Assembly: GCA_018401175.1 (NCBI GenBank)
Contig: JAGYLK010000157.1
Coordinates: forward strand, 1-10,136
Direction of reading: 5' to 3'
DNA from: Candidatus Altimarinota bacterium
GTDB lineage: Bacteria; Patescibacteriota; Gracilibacteria; UBA4473
Length of the DNA: 10,136 nt
The position numbers and the translations under genes are program-made. Within the stretch, counting starts at the first letter, position 1. Every line of letters starts with the position of its first letter. This document shows, piece by piece, positions 1 through 6,081 of this stretch. The notes below the pieces were generated by a model, which made no database searches, had not been told where the DNA came from, and saw nothing but the letters and a program-made list of their open reading frames with translations.

Positions 1-3
1 TTG

Positions 4-36
4 TCCCCCTCTTACAACCAAGAGGGGGATTTTATT
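4..36 (+). terminator. Strong rho-independent terminator
   Basis: A perfect 10-bp GC-rich stem (positions 4-13 paired with 20-29, arm TCCCCCTCTT) closes a 6-nt loop (ACAACC) and is followed by TTTTATT on the plus strand. The T-run on this side only suggests it ends a plus-strand transcript arriving from beyond the left edge. No gene belonging to that transcript is visible in the window. Confidence 0.7.
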
Positions 37-60
37 GAAAAAACAAAGACGAGTTACGTT

Positions 61-83
61 CCCTCCCTTGGCGTAAGGGAGGG
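61..83 (-). terminator. Hairpin downstream of the nitroreductase gene
   Basis: A perfect 9-bp stem (CCCTCCCTT at 61-69 with AAGGGAGGG at 75-83) closes a 5-nt loop. It lies 25 bp beyond the stop codon of the minus-strand nitroreductase gene, so it is placed as its terminator. The T-rich stretch on the minus strand starts only about 10 nt after the stem, so termination may be weak, or the hairpin may instead protect the mRNA 3' end. The pyrimidine-arm/purine-arm design resembles the hairpin at 4-29. Confidence 0.5.
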
Positions 84-108
84 CTAGGGAGAGTTATTTT
101 AAAGGTGC

Positions 109-636
109 CTACTTTTTCTCAAACCCCGCTGCAAACAACAATCCGGGGGTTTCATCGCCCTCGAGTTGCAGTTCCTTCTTGGCAATATCACGATCAAATC
201 CACGAATCCAGCATCCACTTCCTCCCTGTACCTCAATACTGGCAGAAAAATATCCAGCAACAAGATAGAGTTGTAATTCGGCGTAATGATCTCCACTGGC
301 TCGAACGGAAGAATCAAGAATCTTTTCCATTTTTTCTTCGTTCATATCTCCACCAAATTTTTCTGAAAATTTCTCACGAATATGTTTCTCTGCAAGCTGA
401 GAACTAAAGGTTAACGCAAATAAGTGAGGTGCTGTTTGTACCGAAACTTGATGGCTCAGCCATTCAGCATTTTTGTGCTGACTAATATCTAAAATACGCA
501 CAGGGTGAGAATTAAAACTGGTTGGAGTTTTCACCGCAATTTGTAACGCGGTATCAATTAATTCTTGCGGAATTTTTTCTTCTGTAAAATCTCGTACCGT
601 ATGGCGATTGAGTAATCGGTCAATTTCTGCGCCCAT
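109..636 (-). CDS. Nitroreductase-family flavoprotein
   Basis: The 175-aa product resembles the nitroreductase (NfsB/NfsA-like) family, whose members bind FMN and pass electrons from NAD(P)H to nitro compounds, quinones or flavins. Residues 7-17 (RLLNRHTVRDF) match the family's N-terminal FMN-phosphate motif, usually written RRSxRxF. Residues 38-47 (PTSFNSHPVR) match the second flavin-contact segment (PSxxNxQPWRF in many members). A hydrophobic, glycine-rich stretch around residues 125-145 and the 'WIRGFDRD' segment fit the C-terminal half of the fold. The protein is shorter than typical members (about 190-220 aa), but the frame is intact. No signal peptide is seen, so it should be cytosolic. 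The ATG at 634-636 has no Shine-Dalgarno sequence. It lies 72 bp after prs on the same strand with no obvious terminator between, so co-transcription is possible. The physiological substrate cannot be told from sequence. Confidence 0.85.
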   Translation of the reverse strand: MGAEIDRLLNRHTVRDFTEEKIPQELIDTALQIAVKTPTSFNSHPVRILDISQHKNAEWLSHQVSVQTAPHLFALTFSSQLAEKHIREKFSEKFGGDMNEEKMEKILDSSVRASGDHYAELQLYLVAGYFSASIEVQGGSGCWIRGFDRDIAKKELQLEGDETPGLLFAAGFEKK

Positions 637-708
637 TTTTGGGAAAGTTACTCGTTAATAGTTTCCAGTTTATAGCTTTATGAAAGGAGTCCTTAAAGCA
701 AAGAACGT

Positions 709-1641
709 TTAGTAGAGCTTGGACACAGATTGATGGTCTGCGACATTTTGTACCACTTTTGCGAGAAGTGGAGCAATAGAAAGGATTTTGAAGTTTTTTG
801 GAGGATGTTCTACGGGAAGAGAATCGGTAGCAATGATTTCCTTGAAATTTGCTTCAGAGAGACGTTCTTGTGCTGGTCCAGAAAAAACAGCGTGTGTGGT
901 TGCCAAATAAACATCTTTCTGTGATCCTGCTGCAATAAGTCCTTCTTTCGCATTGCATACAGATCCCGCTGTATCCACCAGATCATCCAAAATAATTGGC
1001 GTTTTGCCTACTACATCTCCGATAACGTGTGTGACAGCAGATACATTATGTGCCGCTCTCGTTTTATGTAAAATAACGAGCGGAACGCCCAGTTCATCAG
1101 CAAATTTCTTTGCTTCCTTTGCGCCTCCTGCATCAGGACTTACGATAACTGCGTCTTTCAGATTTTTCTTTTGGAAATATTCCAAGAGTAATTTTCGTGG
1201 AGAAAGATTGTCTACGGGACAGTCAAAGAATCCTTGAATTTGATCGCTGTGTAAGTGCATTGTGATTACGTGATCCGCTCCTGCTCTTGTAAGCATGTTC
1301 GCCCACAATTTCGCGGAAATTCCTTCTCGTGCGGCATGAATTTTATCCTGACGAGAGTAAGCGAAATATGGCATTATGACGTGTACCTTTTCGGCAAAAC
1401 TCCGCTTTGCAGCATCAATCATGAGCAATAATTCCACGAGATCGTCATTCATTCGTCCAGTTCGTCCCGTTTGTACCAAAAAAACATCTTGTCCACGGAA
1501 TGTTTCATCAAATTTTACGTATGTTTCTCCACATTCGAATGTTTTGATCGTCATTTTCCCCAATGGAATGTTGAGTTCATCACAAATTTGTTGTGCAAAT
1601 GCAGGATTGCTGCTTCCGGAAAAAATTTTGAATGTTGTCAT
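709..1641 (-). CDS. prs: Ribose-phosphate pyrophosphokinase (PRPP synthetase)
   Basis: The 310-aa product makes 5-phosphoribosyl-1-pyrophosphate from ribose 5-phosphate and ATP, the precursor for nucleotides, histidine, tryptophan and NAD. The N-terminus (MTTFKIFSGSSNPAFAQQI) and the segment around 'YFAYSRQDKIHAAREGISAK' match the first phosphoribosyltransferase-like half of class I enzymes. 'VIVSPDAGGAKEAKKFADEL' is the conserved ribose-phosphate region. The PRPP-binding loop is DDLVDTAGS at residues 219-227 (usually DDMIDTAGT). 'HAVFSGPAQERL' is the usual C-terminal block. Length is normal for the family. The frame is open upstream for another 78 codons, but that extension is antisense to the glycosyltransferase gene and has no Prs similarity, so I chose the ATG at 1639-1641. 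There is no Shine-Dalgarno sequence; a TATATT box lies 6 nt upstream of the ATG. The gene is divergent from the GT2 gene and is followed by the nitroreductase gene. Confidence 0.95.
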   Translation of the reverse strand: MTTFKIFSGSSNPAFAQQICDELNIPLGKMTIKTFECGETYVKFDETFRGQDVFLVQTGRTGRMNDDLVELLLMIDAAKRSFAEKVHVIMPYFAYSRQDKIHAAREGISAKLWANMLTRAGADHVITMHLHSDQIQGFFDCPVDNLSPRKLLLEYFQKKNLKDAVIVSPDAGGAKEAKKFADELGVPLVILHKTRAAHNVSAVTHVIGDVVGKTPIILDDLVDTAGSVCNAKEGLIAAGSQKDVYLATTHAVFSGPAQERLSEANFKEIIATDSLPVEHPPKNFKILSIAPLLAKVVQNVADHQSVSKLY

Positions 1642-1647
1642 TTTTTC

Positions 1648-1653
1648 AATATA
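1648..1653 (-). promoter_or_regulatory. Possible -10 box of prs
   Basis: On the minus strand TATATT sits 6 nt before the prs ATG, which would put the transcription start at or next to the start codon. No good -35 hexamer is seen at 16-18 nt spacing, so this rests on the -10 box and its position alone. Confidence 0.35.
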
Positions 1654-1666
1654 AAATCGTTGGGAG

Positions 1667-1695
1667 TTTACCCCATGATAGAAATTTTGTACACT
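1667..1695 (+). promoter_or_regulatory. Possible leaderless promoter of the GT2 gene
   Basis: TTTACC (1667-1672) and TACACT (1690-1695) are separated by 17 nt and each match 4 of 6 consensus bases. The ATG at 1703 follows the -10 box after 7 nt, so transcription would start at the start codon. It lies in the 61-bp gap between the divergent prs and GT2 genes. Confidence 0.4.
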
Positions 1696-1702
1696 TCCAA
1701 AG

Positions 1703-2488
1703 ATGAAATCTCCCGCCCTTTCTCTTTTGACCGTAAACTTTGGTTCTGCAGATAGAATTAATTCTCTATGGCAATCGATCCAGAAATTCCCCCCCAAAAA
1801 GGAGTGGGAATGGATTATCGTTGATAATCCGACAAAAAAAGGAGGTGACGGGGAATTCCTGTCCCATTTTTTCAAAAATGAAGATCGGGTACATGTTGTT
1901 CAGTTAGCATCAAATCTTGGGTATGGAGGGGGAAACGCAGAGGGATTTCGTTTTTGCAGAGGAGAATTCCTCGCTATATTAAATCCTGACACGCAGGTTC
2001 AAGAAGGGACGCTCGATATTCTTTTGTCTGCGCTCCAATCAGAGAAAAAGGCAGGAATTATTGTTCCCGTTTTGCAAACAAACAAAGGGGAAATACTGGA
2101 AAATTGCAGGAAATTTCCTACCTTTTGGGGACTTATGAAACGTCGATTATTTGGTTCTCAGATTTTGCCATTCGCGCCGGAGGGAAGTGCCAGAGAAACC
2201 GATTGGGCACAGGGAAGTTTTTGGGTTTTGCGTCGTGAATTATTTGAAAAACTGGGAGGGTTTGATCCGTGTTTTTTTCTCTTTCTCGAAGATACTGATT
2301 TTTGTCGTCGTGTTTGGAATGCCGGATTTCGAGTTCTCCAAATTCCATCCGCAATTGCGGAACATTCACCAAACCGATTATCGGGAGGCAATATTTTGAG
2401 GGCAATTTCAAGAAAAACCTTCTGGGTTCATTTGGAGAGTGCGGTGAAGTATTTTGTGAAATGGCATTACGGGCGTAGGGACAAATAA
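1703..2488 (+). CDS. GT2-family glycosyltransferase (WbbL-like)
   Basis: The 261-aa product is a GT-A fold family 2 glycosyltransferase, resembling rhamnosyltransferase-type enzymes that move a sugar from a nucleotide-sugar donor to a lipid-linked or surface-glycan acceptor. The N-terminus (SLLTVNFGSADRI) is the usual first beta-strand. 'WIIVDNPT' is the nucleotide-binding strand. 'NLGYGGGNAEGFR' matches the family's N-x-G-(F/Y)-(A/G)-x-G-x-N motif. 'LNPDTQV' at residues 93-99 supplies the DXD-like metal site (Asp96). 'LEDTDFCRR' at 195-203 matches the ExDxDxxxR acceptor/catalytic-base motif, and 'WAQGSFWVLRRELFEKLGGFD' is the typical block before it. There is no transmembrane anchor; the basic C-terminus (about residues 230-261) may lie on the membrane. 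The family normally works at the cytoplasmic face. The ATG has no Shine-Dalgarno sequence. No other glycan genes are nearby, so the acceptor is unknown. Confidence 0.9.
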   Translation: MKSPALSLLTVNFGSADRINSLWQSIQKFPPKKEWEWIIVDNPTKKGGDGEFLSHFFKNEDRVHVVQLASNLGYGGGNAEGFRFCRGEFLAILNPDTQVQEGTLDILLSALQSEKKAGIIVPVLQTNKGEILENCRKFPTFWGLMKRRLFGSQILPFAPEGSARETDWAQGSFWVLRRELFEKLGGFDPCFFLFLEDTDFCRRVWNAGFRVLQIPSAIAEHSPNRLSGGNILRAISRKTFWVHLESAVKYFVKWHYGRRDK

Positions 2489-2507
2489 TTATTTGTCTGT
2501 ACGTACA
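2480..2507. repeat. Two abutting perfect palindromes between convergent genes
   Basis: Positions 2480-2497 read GACAAATAATTATTTGTC, an 18-bp perfect palindrome that overlaps the last codons and stop of the glycosyltransferase gene. Positions 2498-2507 read TGTACGTACA, a 10-bp perfect palindrome that directly abuts the stop codon (2508-2510) of the minus-strand gene. Together they fill the whole convergent gap. The first could fold into an AT-rich hairpin in either transcript and act as a weak bidirectional terminator, but it lacks a GC-rich stem and T-run. A dyad-symmetric protein site is the alternative. Confidence 0.6.
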
Positions 2508-2951
2508 TTAATTTCCCGTCGTATCTGGTGGTTCCCAATCGGGAGTGCAGATATGTTGTTTTGTGGATCCAGCGAGAATAGAATATTCGCATTTCCAGCC
2601 ATCGAGACAGACACAGCATCTATTTTTGACCTCAAGAGAAGGAAGATATTCTCCAATAATTGAGTTGTTGTAATTGCAAAAATCTCTTGAAATAGGAGAT
2701 TCGATTTCTTCGGTTGAACCTCCTCGTGGTTCGAGGGTTCGCCATTGGAGATAGTTGGTTCGCTTGAATTGGGAAGAAAATCGGTAGAGATATGGCGTTC
2801 GTGTTGTTCTCCATTGAGGGCGAGTATATCGAGAAGAATTCGTTTTTTCTGAGCGTTCAAAAGAATAAACGGGTTGCGTTCTTTTCCATGCGGCATTCAC
2901 TCCCGACAGAAGGATTGTGCCAATAAAGATAAAGATAAAAAATTTTCGCAT
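2508..2951 (-). CDS. Small secreted cysteine-rich protein of unknown function
   Basis: I do not recognise this 147-aa protein. Residues 1-20 form a textbook Sec signal peptide: a short basic start (MRK), a hydrophobic core (FFIFIFIGTILLSG) and VNA before a likely cleavage site at about residue 20/21. There is no lipobox cysteine, so a soluble exported protein is expected. Residues 21-90 are polar, rich in Arg, Ser, Thr and Tyr, and look disordered. The C-terminal part holds all six cysteines (92, 112, 113, 115, 121, 135), including the cluster CCVCLDGWKC at 112-121. An even number of cysteines in an exported protein suggests disulfides or a metal site. The frame stays open further upstream into tatD, but the signal peptide fixes the start at the ATG ending at 2951. 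The gene is divergent from tatD, with 29 bp between start codons, and convergent with the GT2 gene. Confidence 0.8.
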   Translation of the reverse strand: MRKFFIFIFIGTILLSGVNAAWKRTQPVYSFERSEKTNSSRYTRPQWRTTRTPYLYRFSSQFKRTNYLQWRTLEPRGGSTEEIESPISRDFCNYNNSIIGEYLPSLEVKNRCCVCLDGWKCEYSILAGSTKQHICTPDWEPPDTTGN

Positions 2952-2973
2952 CACTTCTATTTTTGCGTAGACT
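2945..2973 (+). promoter_or_regulatory. Possible leaderless promoter of tatD
   Basis: TTCGCA (2945-2950) and TAGACT (2968-2973) are 17 nt apart, and the ATG at 2981 follows the -10 box after 7 nt. The -35 element lies inside the first codons of the divergent secreted-protein gene, so transcription of the two genes may interfere. Confidence 0.4.
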
Positions 2974-2980
2974 GCGAGAG

Positions 2981-3844
2981 ATGGCAAATTTCCCCATAAT
3001 CGAAACACATACGCACAACTATTTCCCCGCATGGGAAAATCCAGCGGCAATGTTTCAACGAGCACGTGATGCCGGTGTTGTGGCGCAAATCCAAATTGGG
3101 TGTGATGAACGAGCAAGTCGTGCGGCGATTGAATTATCACAAAAAAATAATGATTTTTATGCAACGGTTGGTCTTCATCCAACAGATGTGAAACGAATTG
3201 GGAATCCAGATCCGAGCCACCGTATTGCGGGGAGTTCATATGTCCCCGTTGCGCAAACAGCAGAAGAACTTTTTGATCTCTTTGATATATGGATTTCTGA
3301 AAATCCAAAGAAAGTAGTAGGAATCGGAGAATGCGGGTTTGATTTTTATCATGATTCTCGAGAGGTCGCACTTGAATCACAAAAAGATGTGTTTTTACGT
3401 CATTTAGAATTGGCAAAAAAATATGATTTGCCGCTCATTATTCATACACGAGATGCGATCGAGGAAACAGTTTCTTTTTTCAAACAATATATTGTCGGGA
3501 CAGGAGTTCGAGGAGTAGTTCATTGTTTTTCGGAAGATCGAGAAACGGCTCGATTTTTCACAGAAGAAGCAGGATTTTATTTGGGAATTGGCGGAATTGT
3601 AACATACAAAAAATCGGATATTTTGCGCGATGTAGTACAACACATTTCCCTTGAAATGTTGCTTACCGAAACGGATTCTCCTTTTCTTCCTCCTCAGGAA
3701 TTTCGAAAAAAGAATTCCACAAATGAGCCAGCATCTTTGGTTGAAGTGGTAGAAAAAATCGCGGAAGCGCGAGGAGAAGATGTTTCGGGAGTTGCCGATC
3801 AGTTAGTAGAGAATGCAAAGCGGTTGTTTCGTATTGAATGTTGA
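2981..3844 (+). CDS. tatD: TatD-family metal-dependent deoxyribonuclease
   Basis: The 287-aa product belongs to the TatD/YcfH amidohydrolase-fold family. Studied members are divalent-metal 3'-5' DNA exonucleases of the cytosol; the name comes from the tat operon, not from a role in export. Visible metal-site residues are H10 and H12 (ETHTH), E117 (GIGECGFD), H155 (IIHTRDA), H181 (VVHCFS) and D232 (TETDSPFLPP), in the usual order, so the site looks complete. 'VGLHPTD' is also typical. It is somewhat longer than the usual 255-265 aa because of an extra stretch after VGLHPTD (about residues 69-105, 'RIGNPDPSHRIAGSS' and beyond). I prefer the ATG at 2981 to the TTG at 2963 because the family starts about 10 residues before HxH and a -10-like box occupies the interval. 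It ends with TGA. A separate promoter appears to start secY downstream. Confidence 0.92.
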   Translation: MANFPIIETHTHNYFPAWENPAAMFQRARDAGVVAQIQIGCDERASRAAIELSQKNNDFYATVGLHPTDVKRIGNPDPSHRIAGSSYVPVAQTAEELFDLFDIWISENPKKVVGIGECGFDFYHDSREVALESQKDVFLRHLELAKKYDLPLIIHTRDAIEETVSFFKQYIVGTGVRGVVHCFSEDRETARFFTEEAGFYLGIGGIVTYKKSDILRDVVQHISLEMLLTETDSPFLPPQEFRKKNSTNEPASLVEVVEKIAEARGEDVSGVADQLVENAKRLFRIEC

Positions 3845-3879
3845 AACGCCGGAAGATGGGGAATTCCTCAACAAAAAAC

Positions 3880-3907
3880 TTGCCAAATGCGAAAAAAAAC
3901 GTAGATT
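3880..3907 (+). promoter_or_regulatory. Possible secY promoter
   Basis: TTGCCA (3880-3885) and TAGATT (3902-3907) are separated by 16 nt in the 85-bp gap between tatD and secY. The predicted start near 3914 would leave a leader of about 16 nt with no Shine-Dalgarno sequence before the ATG at 3930. No terminator is seen after tatD, so read-through into secY is also possible. Confidence 0.45.
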
Positions 3908-3929
3908 TCACTCGATTTGATTTATAAAA

Positions 3930-5231
3930 ATGGAAAAATTATTTTCAACACTCAAGCAGATTTGGGCAACACCAAAGTTGCGTCAGCAGATTCTCTTTAC
4001 GATTTTCGCACTTGTTCTCTTTCGTCTTGCGGCTCACGTGACAATTCCGGGAGCAGACGTAGAAAAAATTCGTTTTATTCTTGATCAGCAGGGAGGAGCC
4101 GGTTCGATGTTGAGTATTTTTTCTATGTTGACAGGAGGAGCCATGGAGAACTTTTCTATTGTTTTGATGGGACTAACGCCATTTATCAACGCTTCTATTA
4201 TCATGCAGCTTTTGGGTGTTATCGTTCCTTCTCTTGAAGAATTGAAAAAGGAGGGAGAGGTTGGTCAGAAAAAAATTAATCAGTATACGCGTCTGTTGAC
4301 GGTGCCATTGGCATTTGTCCAGAGTTACGGAATGATGCTCTTGATCAACCGATTTAGCCCAGGAGGGGCAATTGTTGATACCGGAGATTTCACTATTATG
4401 CTGCCAATGATGCTGACAGTCACAGCAGGAACAATGTTCTTGATGTGGTTGGGAGAACTTATTTCAGAAAAGGGTCTTGGAAATGGAGTTTCAATACTTA
4501 TTTTTGCCGGAATCGTGGCGACCGTTCCGACACAGATTGCGGGAGCACTTCAGGCTGCGCAGTTGCCGGTTATTCTTGGATTAGTCATTGCGACTATTGC
4601 CTTAGCAATTTTTGTTATCTACGTGTCAGAAGCCGATCGTCGTGTGCCAGTAGTGTACGCAACTCGTCGTGGAGGAGCGCAGCAGCGATCCTTTCTTCCG
4701 ATGAAAGTGAATCAGGCAGGGATGATTCCGATTATTTTCGCGGTTTCTCTTGTGTCGATGCCCTCCATTTTGGCTCAGTTTTTTACGAAATCAAGTACTC
4801 CGCTTTTGGTCCAAACGGGTGAGTTTTTCTTGAAATACTTTAATCCTGGTTCCCCATCTTCTTGGTATAATCTTTTTTACGGATTATTGATTTTTGGATT
4901 TACCTTCTTTTACGTTTCTATCACCTTTGAGCCAAAGAAAGTGGCCGAAAATATTCAGAAGCGTGGTGGATATATTCCGGGATATCGTCCAGGACCAGAG
5001 ACGGTCAACTTTCTCGATGAGACAAGTTCTCGATTAGCGTTCTGGGGAGCGACATTTCTTGCGGTAGTGGCGATTGTTCCCATGTTGTTTCAGGGATGGA
5101 TGTCTGGAGGAGCGGGAACTATTTCTCTTTTTATCTCAGGAGCAGGAATGATTATCGTAGTAGGAGTGGTTTTGGATATTATCCGTCGTATTAATGCGCA
5201 GTTGGTAATGCATGATTACGACAAGATATAG
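3930..5231 (+). CDS. secY: Preprotein translocase subunit SecY
   Basis: The 433-aa product is the channel-forming subunit of the SecYEG translocon in the cytoplasmic membrane, which exports unfolded preproteins with SecA and inserts membrane proteins with the ribosome. Length and the pattern of about ten hydrophobic segments are normal. Signature blocks are visible: the N-terminal 'RQQILFTIFALVLFRLAAHVTIPG' region, 'LGLTPFINASIIMQLL'-type TM2 (here GLTPFINASIIMQLL), 'EGEVGQKKINQYTRLLT', the cytoplasmic loop 'EADRRVPVVYATRRGG' followed by 'FLPMKVNQAGMIPIIFA', and the C-terminal loop 'FEPKKVAENIQKRGGYIPG' with 'RPGPET'. The short basic/acidic C-terminus (MHDYDKI) ends at TAG. The gene is not flanked by ribosomal-protein genes such as rplO, nor by adk or infA, which is its usual setting. 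It has its own candidate promoter and a strong terminator downstream. The exported proteins at 2508-2951 and 7194-7628 would be its clients. Confidence 0.97.
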   Translation: MEKLFSTLKQIWATPKLRQQILFTIFALVLFRLAAHVTIPGADVEKIRFILDQQGGAGSMLSIFSMLTGGAMENFSIVLMGLTPFINASIIMQLLGVIVPSLEELKKEGEVGQKKINQYTRLLTVPLAFVQSYGMMLLINRFSPGGAIVDTGDFTIMLPMMLTVTAGTMFLMWLGELISEKGLGNGVSILIFAGIVATVPTQIAGALQAAQLPVILGLVIATIALAIFVIYVSEADRRVPVVYATRRGGAQQRSFLPMKVNQAGMIPIIFAVSLVSMPSILAQFFTKSSTPLLVQTGEFFLKYFNPGSPSSWYNLFYGLLIFGFTFFYVSITFEPKKVAENIQKRGGYIPGYRPGPETVNFLDETSSRLAFWGATFLAVVAIVPMLFQGWMSGGAGTISLFISGAGMIIVVGVVLDIIRRINAQLVMHDYDKI

Positions 5232-5234
5232 ATT

Positions 5235-5267
5235 GAAACTTCAATCTTTAACCTACAAACTTCAAAA
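5235..5267 (+). repeat. 33-nt intergenic repeat, copy 1
   Basis: This element starts 3 nt after the secY TAG stop and matches positions 7632-7664 at 30 of 33 bases. Each copy contains AAACTTCAA twice in direct orientation (here 5236-5244 and 5257-5265), 21 nt apart start to start. In this copy the first unit is also part of the palindrome GATTGAAACTTCAATC (5231-5246). It is followed at once by the secY terminator. Its function is unknown. Confidence 0.75.
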
Positions 5268-5270
5268 AGG

Positions 5271-5295
5271 CGCTGTCGAGAGATGGCGTTTTTTT
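5271..5295 (+). terminator. Rho-independent terminator of secY
   Basis: A 7-bp stem (CGCTGTC at 5271-5277 with GATGGCG at 5282-5288, including two G-U pairs) is capped by a GAGA (GNRA-type) tetraloop and followed by seven Ts (5289-5295). The A-run at 5264-5268 before the stem could pair with the Ts and extend it. Confidence 0.8.
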
Positions 5296-5376
5296 ATAAT
5301 GAAAAACAAAAGAAAGATGAATATTTGAGGAAGAAGCGCTCTTTTCTTTTTTTGCGCTAGCAGTACGCTAATATCA

Positions 5377-6081
5377 ATGGAAAAATTACAAGCAATGCGG
5401 CAGGCAGCGTTACATGTAGATCATATTCTCCTTGAGAAAGTGCCTTCGTGGATAGTCGAGGGCGTGACAGAGCAGATGTTTTTTGATCAACTTTGTAGTG
5501 AAATACAGGCAAAAGGTCGCTATGGACTCTCTTTTGATCCGATTATTGCTTTTGGGGCGGGAGGGGCAGAGCCTCATCATGAACCAACAGATACGGCATT
5601 AAAATCAGGAGAAAGCATCCTCTTGGATTGTGGAGCTGTTTTCGATGGATGGTGCTCGGATTGTACGCGTATGTTCAGTTTGGGACTTCCTTCTTCATCG
5701 TTTCAGCAAAAATTCACCAAGCTTTTAACGGCACATGAATTAGTGCTTCCTCGTTTTATTGCCGGCGCCAAATGTTCAGAACTCGATGGGAATGTGCGCA
5801 CTTTTCTTCAAGAAGACGCGCCCTTTTTTATTCACACTCTCGGGCATGGAGTGGGTGCGGAAGTTCATACCGATCCGCGAATTGGAAAAGACTCCTCTGC
5901 GGTTTTACAAGCGGGAGATGTCGTTACGTGTGAACCCGGGCTTTATTTTCCAGGCGAGTATGGCATTCGCATTGAAGATCAATTGCTTATTCGGGATGGA
6001 GGAGCGCCAGAATTTTTTACCAATTGTCCTCGCGAACTCGCCATCATTGATGCATGGGGAAAAGTAACCTATCAACAGTAA
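5377..6081 (+). CDS. M24-family metallopeptidase (Xaa-Pro aminopeptidase/prolidase-like)
   Basis: The 234-aa product has the pita-bread fold of methionine aminopeptidase and prolidase/aminopeptidase P, cytosolic enzymes that remove N-terminal residues or split X-Pro bonds using a two-metal site. All five metal ligands are visible: D84 (LLDCGA), D95 (CSDCTRMF), H157 (TLGHGVGAEVH), E186 (CEPGLYFPG) and E200 (RIEDQLLI). 'FDPIIAFGAGGAEPHHEPTD' and the 14-residue gap between the two glutamates favour the M24B (PepP/PepQ) branch over methionine aminopeptidase. The N-terminal creatinase-like domain of full PepP/PepQ (about 120-170 residues) is absent, so this is a catalytic-domain-only form; which peptides it cuts is not clear. 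The ATG at 5377 gives a natural start (MEKLQAMRQAA) and has no Shine-Dalgarno sequence; TACGCT lies 7 nt upstream. The stop TAA overlaps the dprA start (TAATG). Confidence 0.88.
   Translation: MEKLQAMRQAALHVDHILLEKVPSWIVEGVTEQMFFDQLCSEIQAKGRYGLSFDPIIAFGAGGAEPHHEPTDTALKSGESILLDCGAVFDGWCSDCTRMFSLGLPSSSFQQKFTKLLTAHELVLPRFIAGAKCSELDGNVRTFLQEDAPFFIHTLGHGVGAEVHTDPRIGKDSSAVLQAGDVVTCEPGLYFPGEYGIRIEDQLLIRDGGAPEFFTNCPRELAIIDAWGKVTYQQ

Noticed and set aside
75..95. G-rich run after the second hairpin as a possible G-quadruplex.
   Set aside because: Only three GGG tracts are present and they are better explained as the hairpin's right arm.
1642..1875. The prs reading frame stays open upstream to an ATG near 1875.
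   Set aside because: The extra 78 codons are antisense to the glycosyltransferase and show no Prs similarity, and the 310-aa form already has the family's normal length and N-terminus.
2963..2980. TTG start for tatD six codons earlier.
   Set aside because: The ATG at 2981 puts HxH at residues 10 and 12, as is usual in the family, and a candidate -10 box covers the intervening bases.
2952..3416. The frame of the secreted cysteine-rich protein continues upstream, antisense to tatD.
   Set aside because: The methionine at 2951 begins a perfect signal peptide, which would be buried in the longer version.
3842..3844. TGA read as glycine, as in Gracilibacteria/Absconditabacteria.
   Set aside because: Conserved genes have no in-frame TGA, and TGA falls at sensible ends of TatD and of the 304-aa protein. 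The standard code explains everything.
5231..5268. The AAACTTCAA units as a mini CRISPR array.
   Set aside because: Only two 9-nt units occur per locus, the intervening sequence is shared rather than unique, and there are no cas genes.
6054..6080. ATG start for dprA nine codons earlier, inside the M24 gene.
   Set aside because: The ATG at 6081 overlaps the upstream stop as TAATG and begins the recognisable DprA N-terminus.
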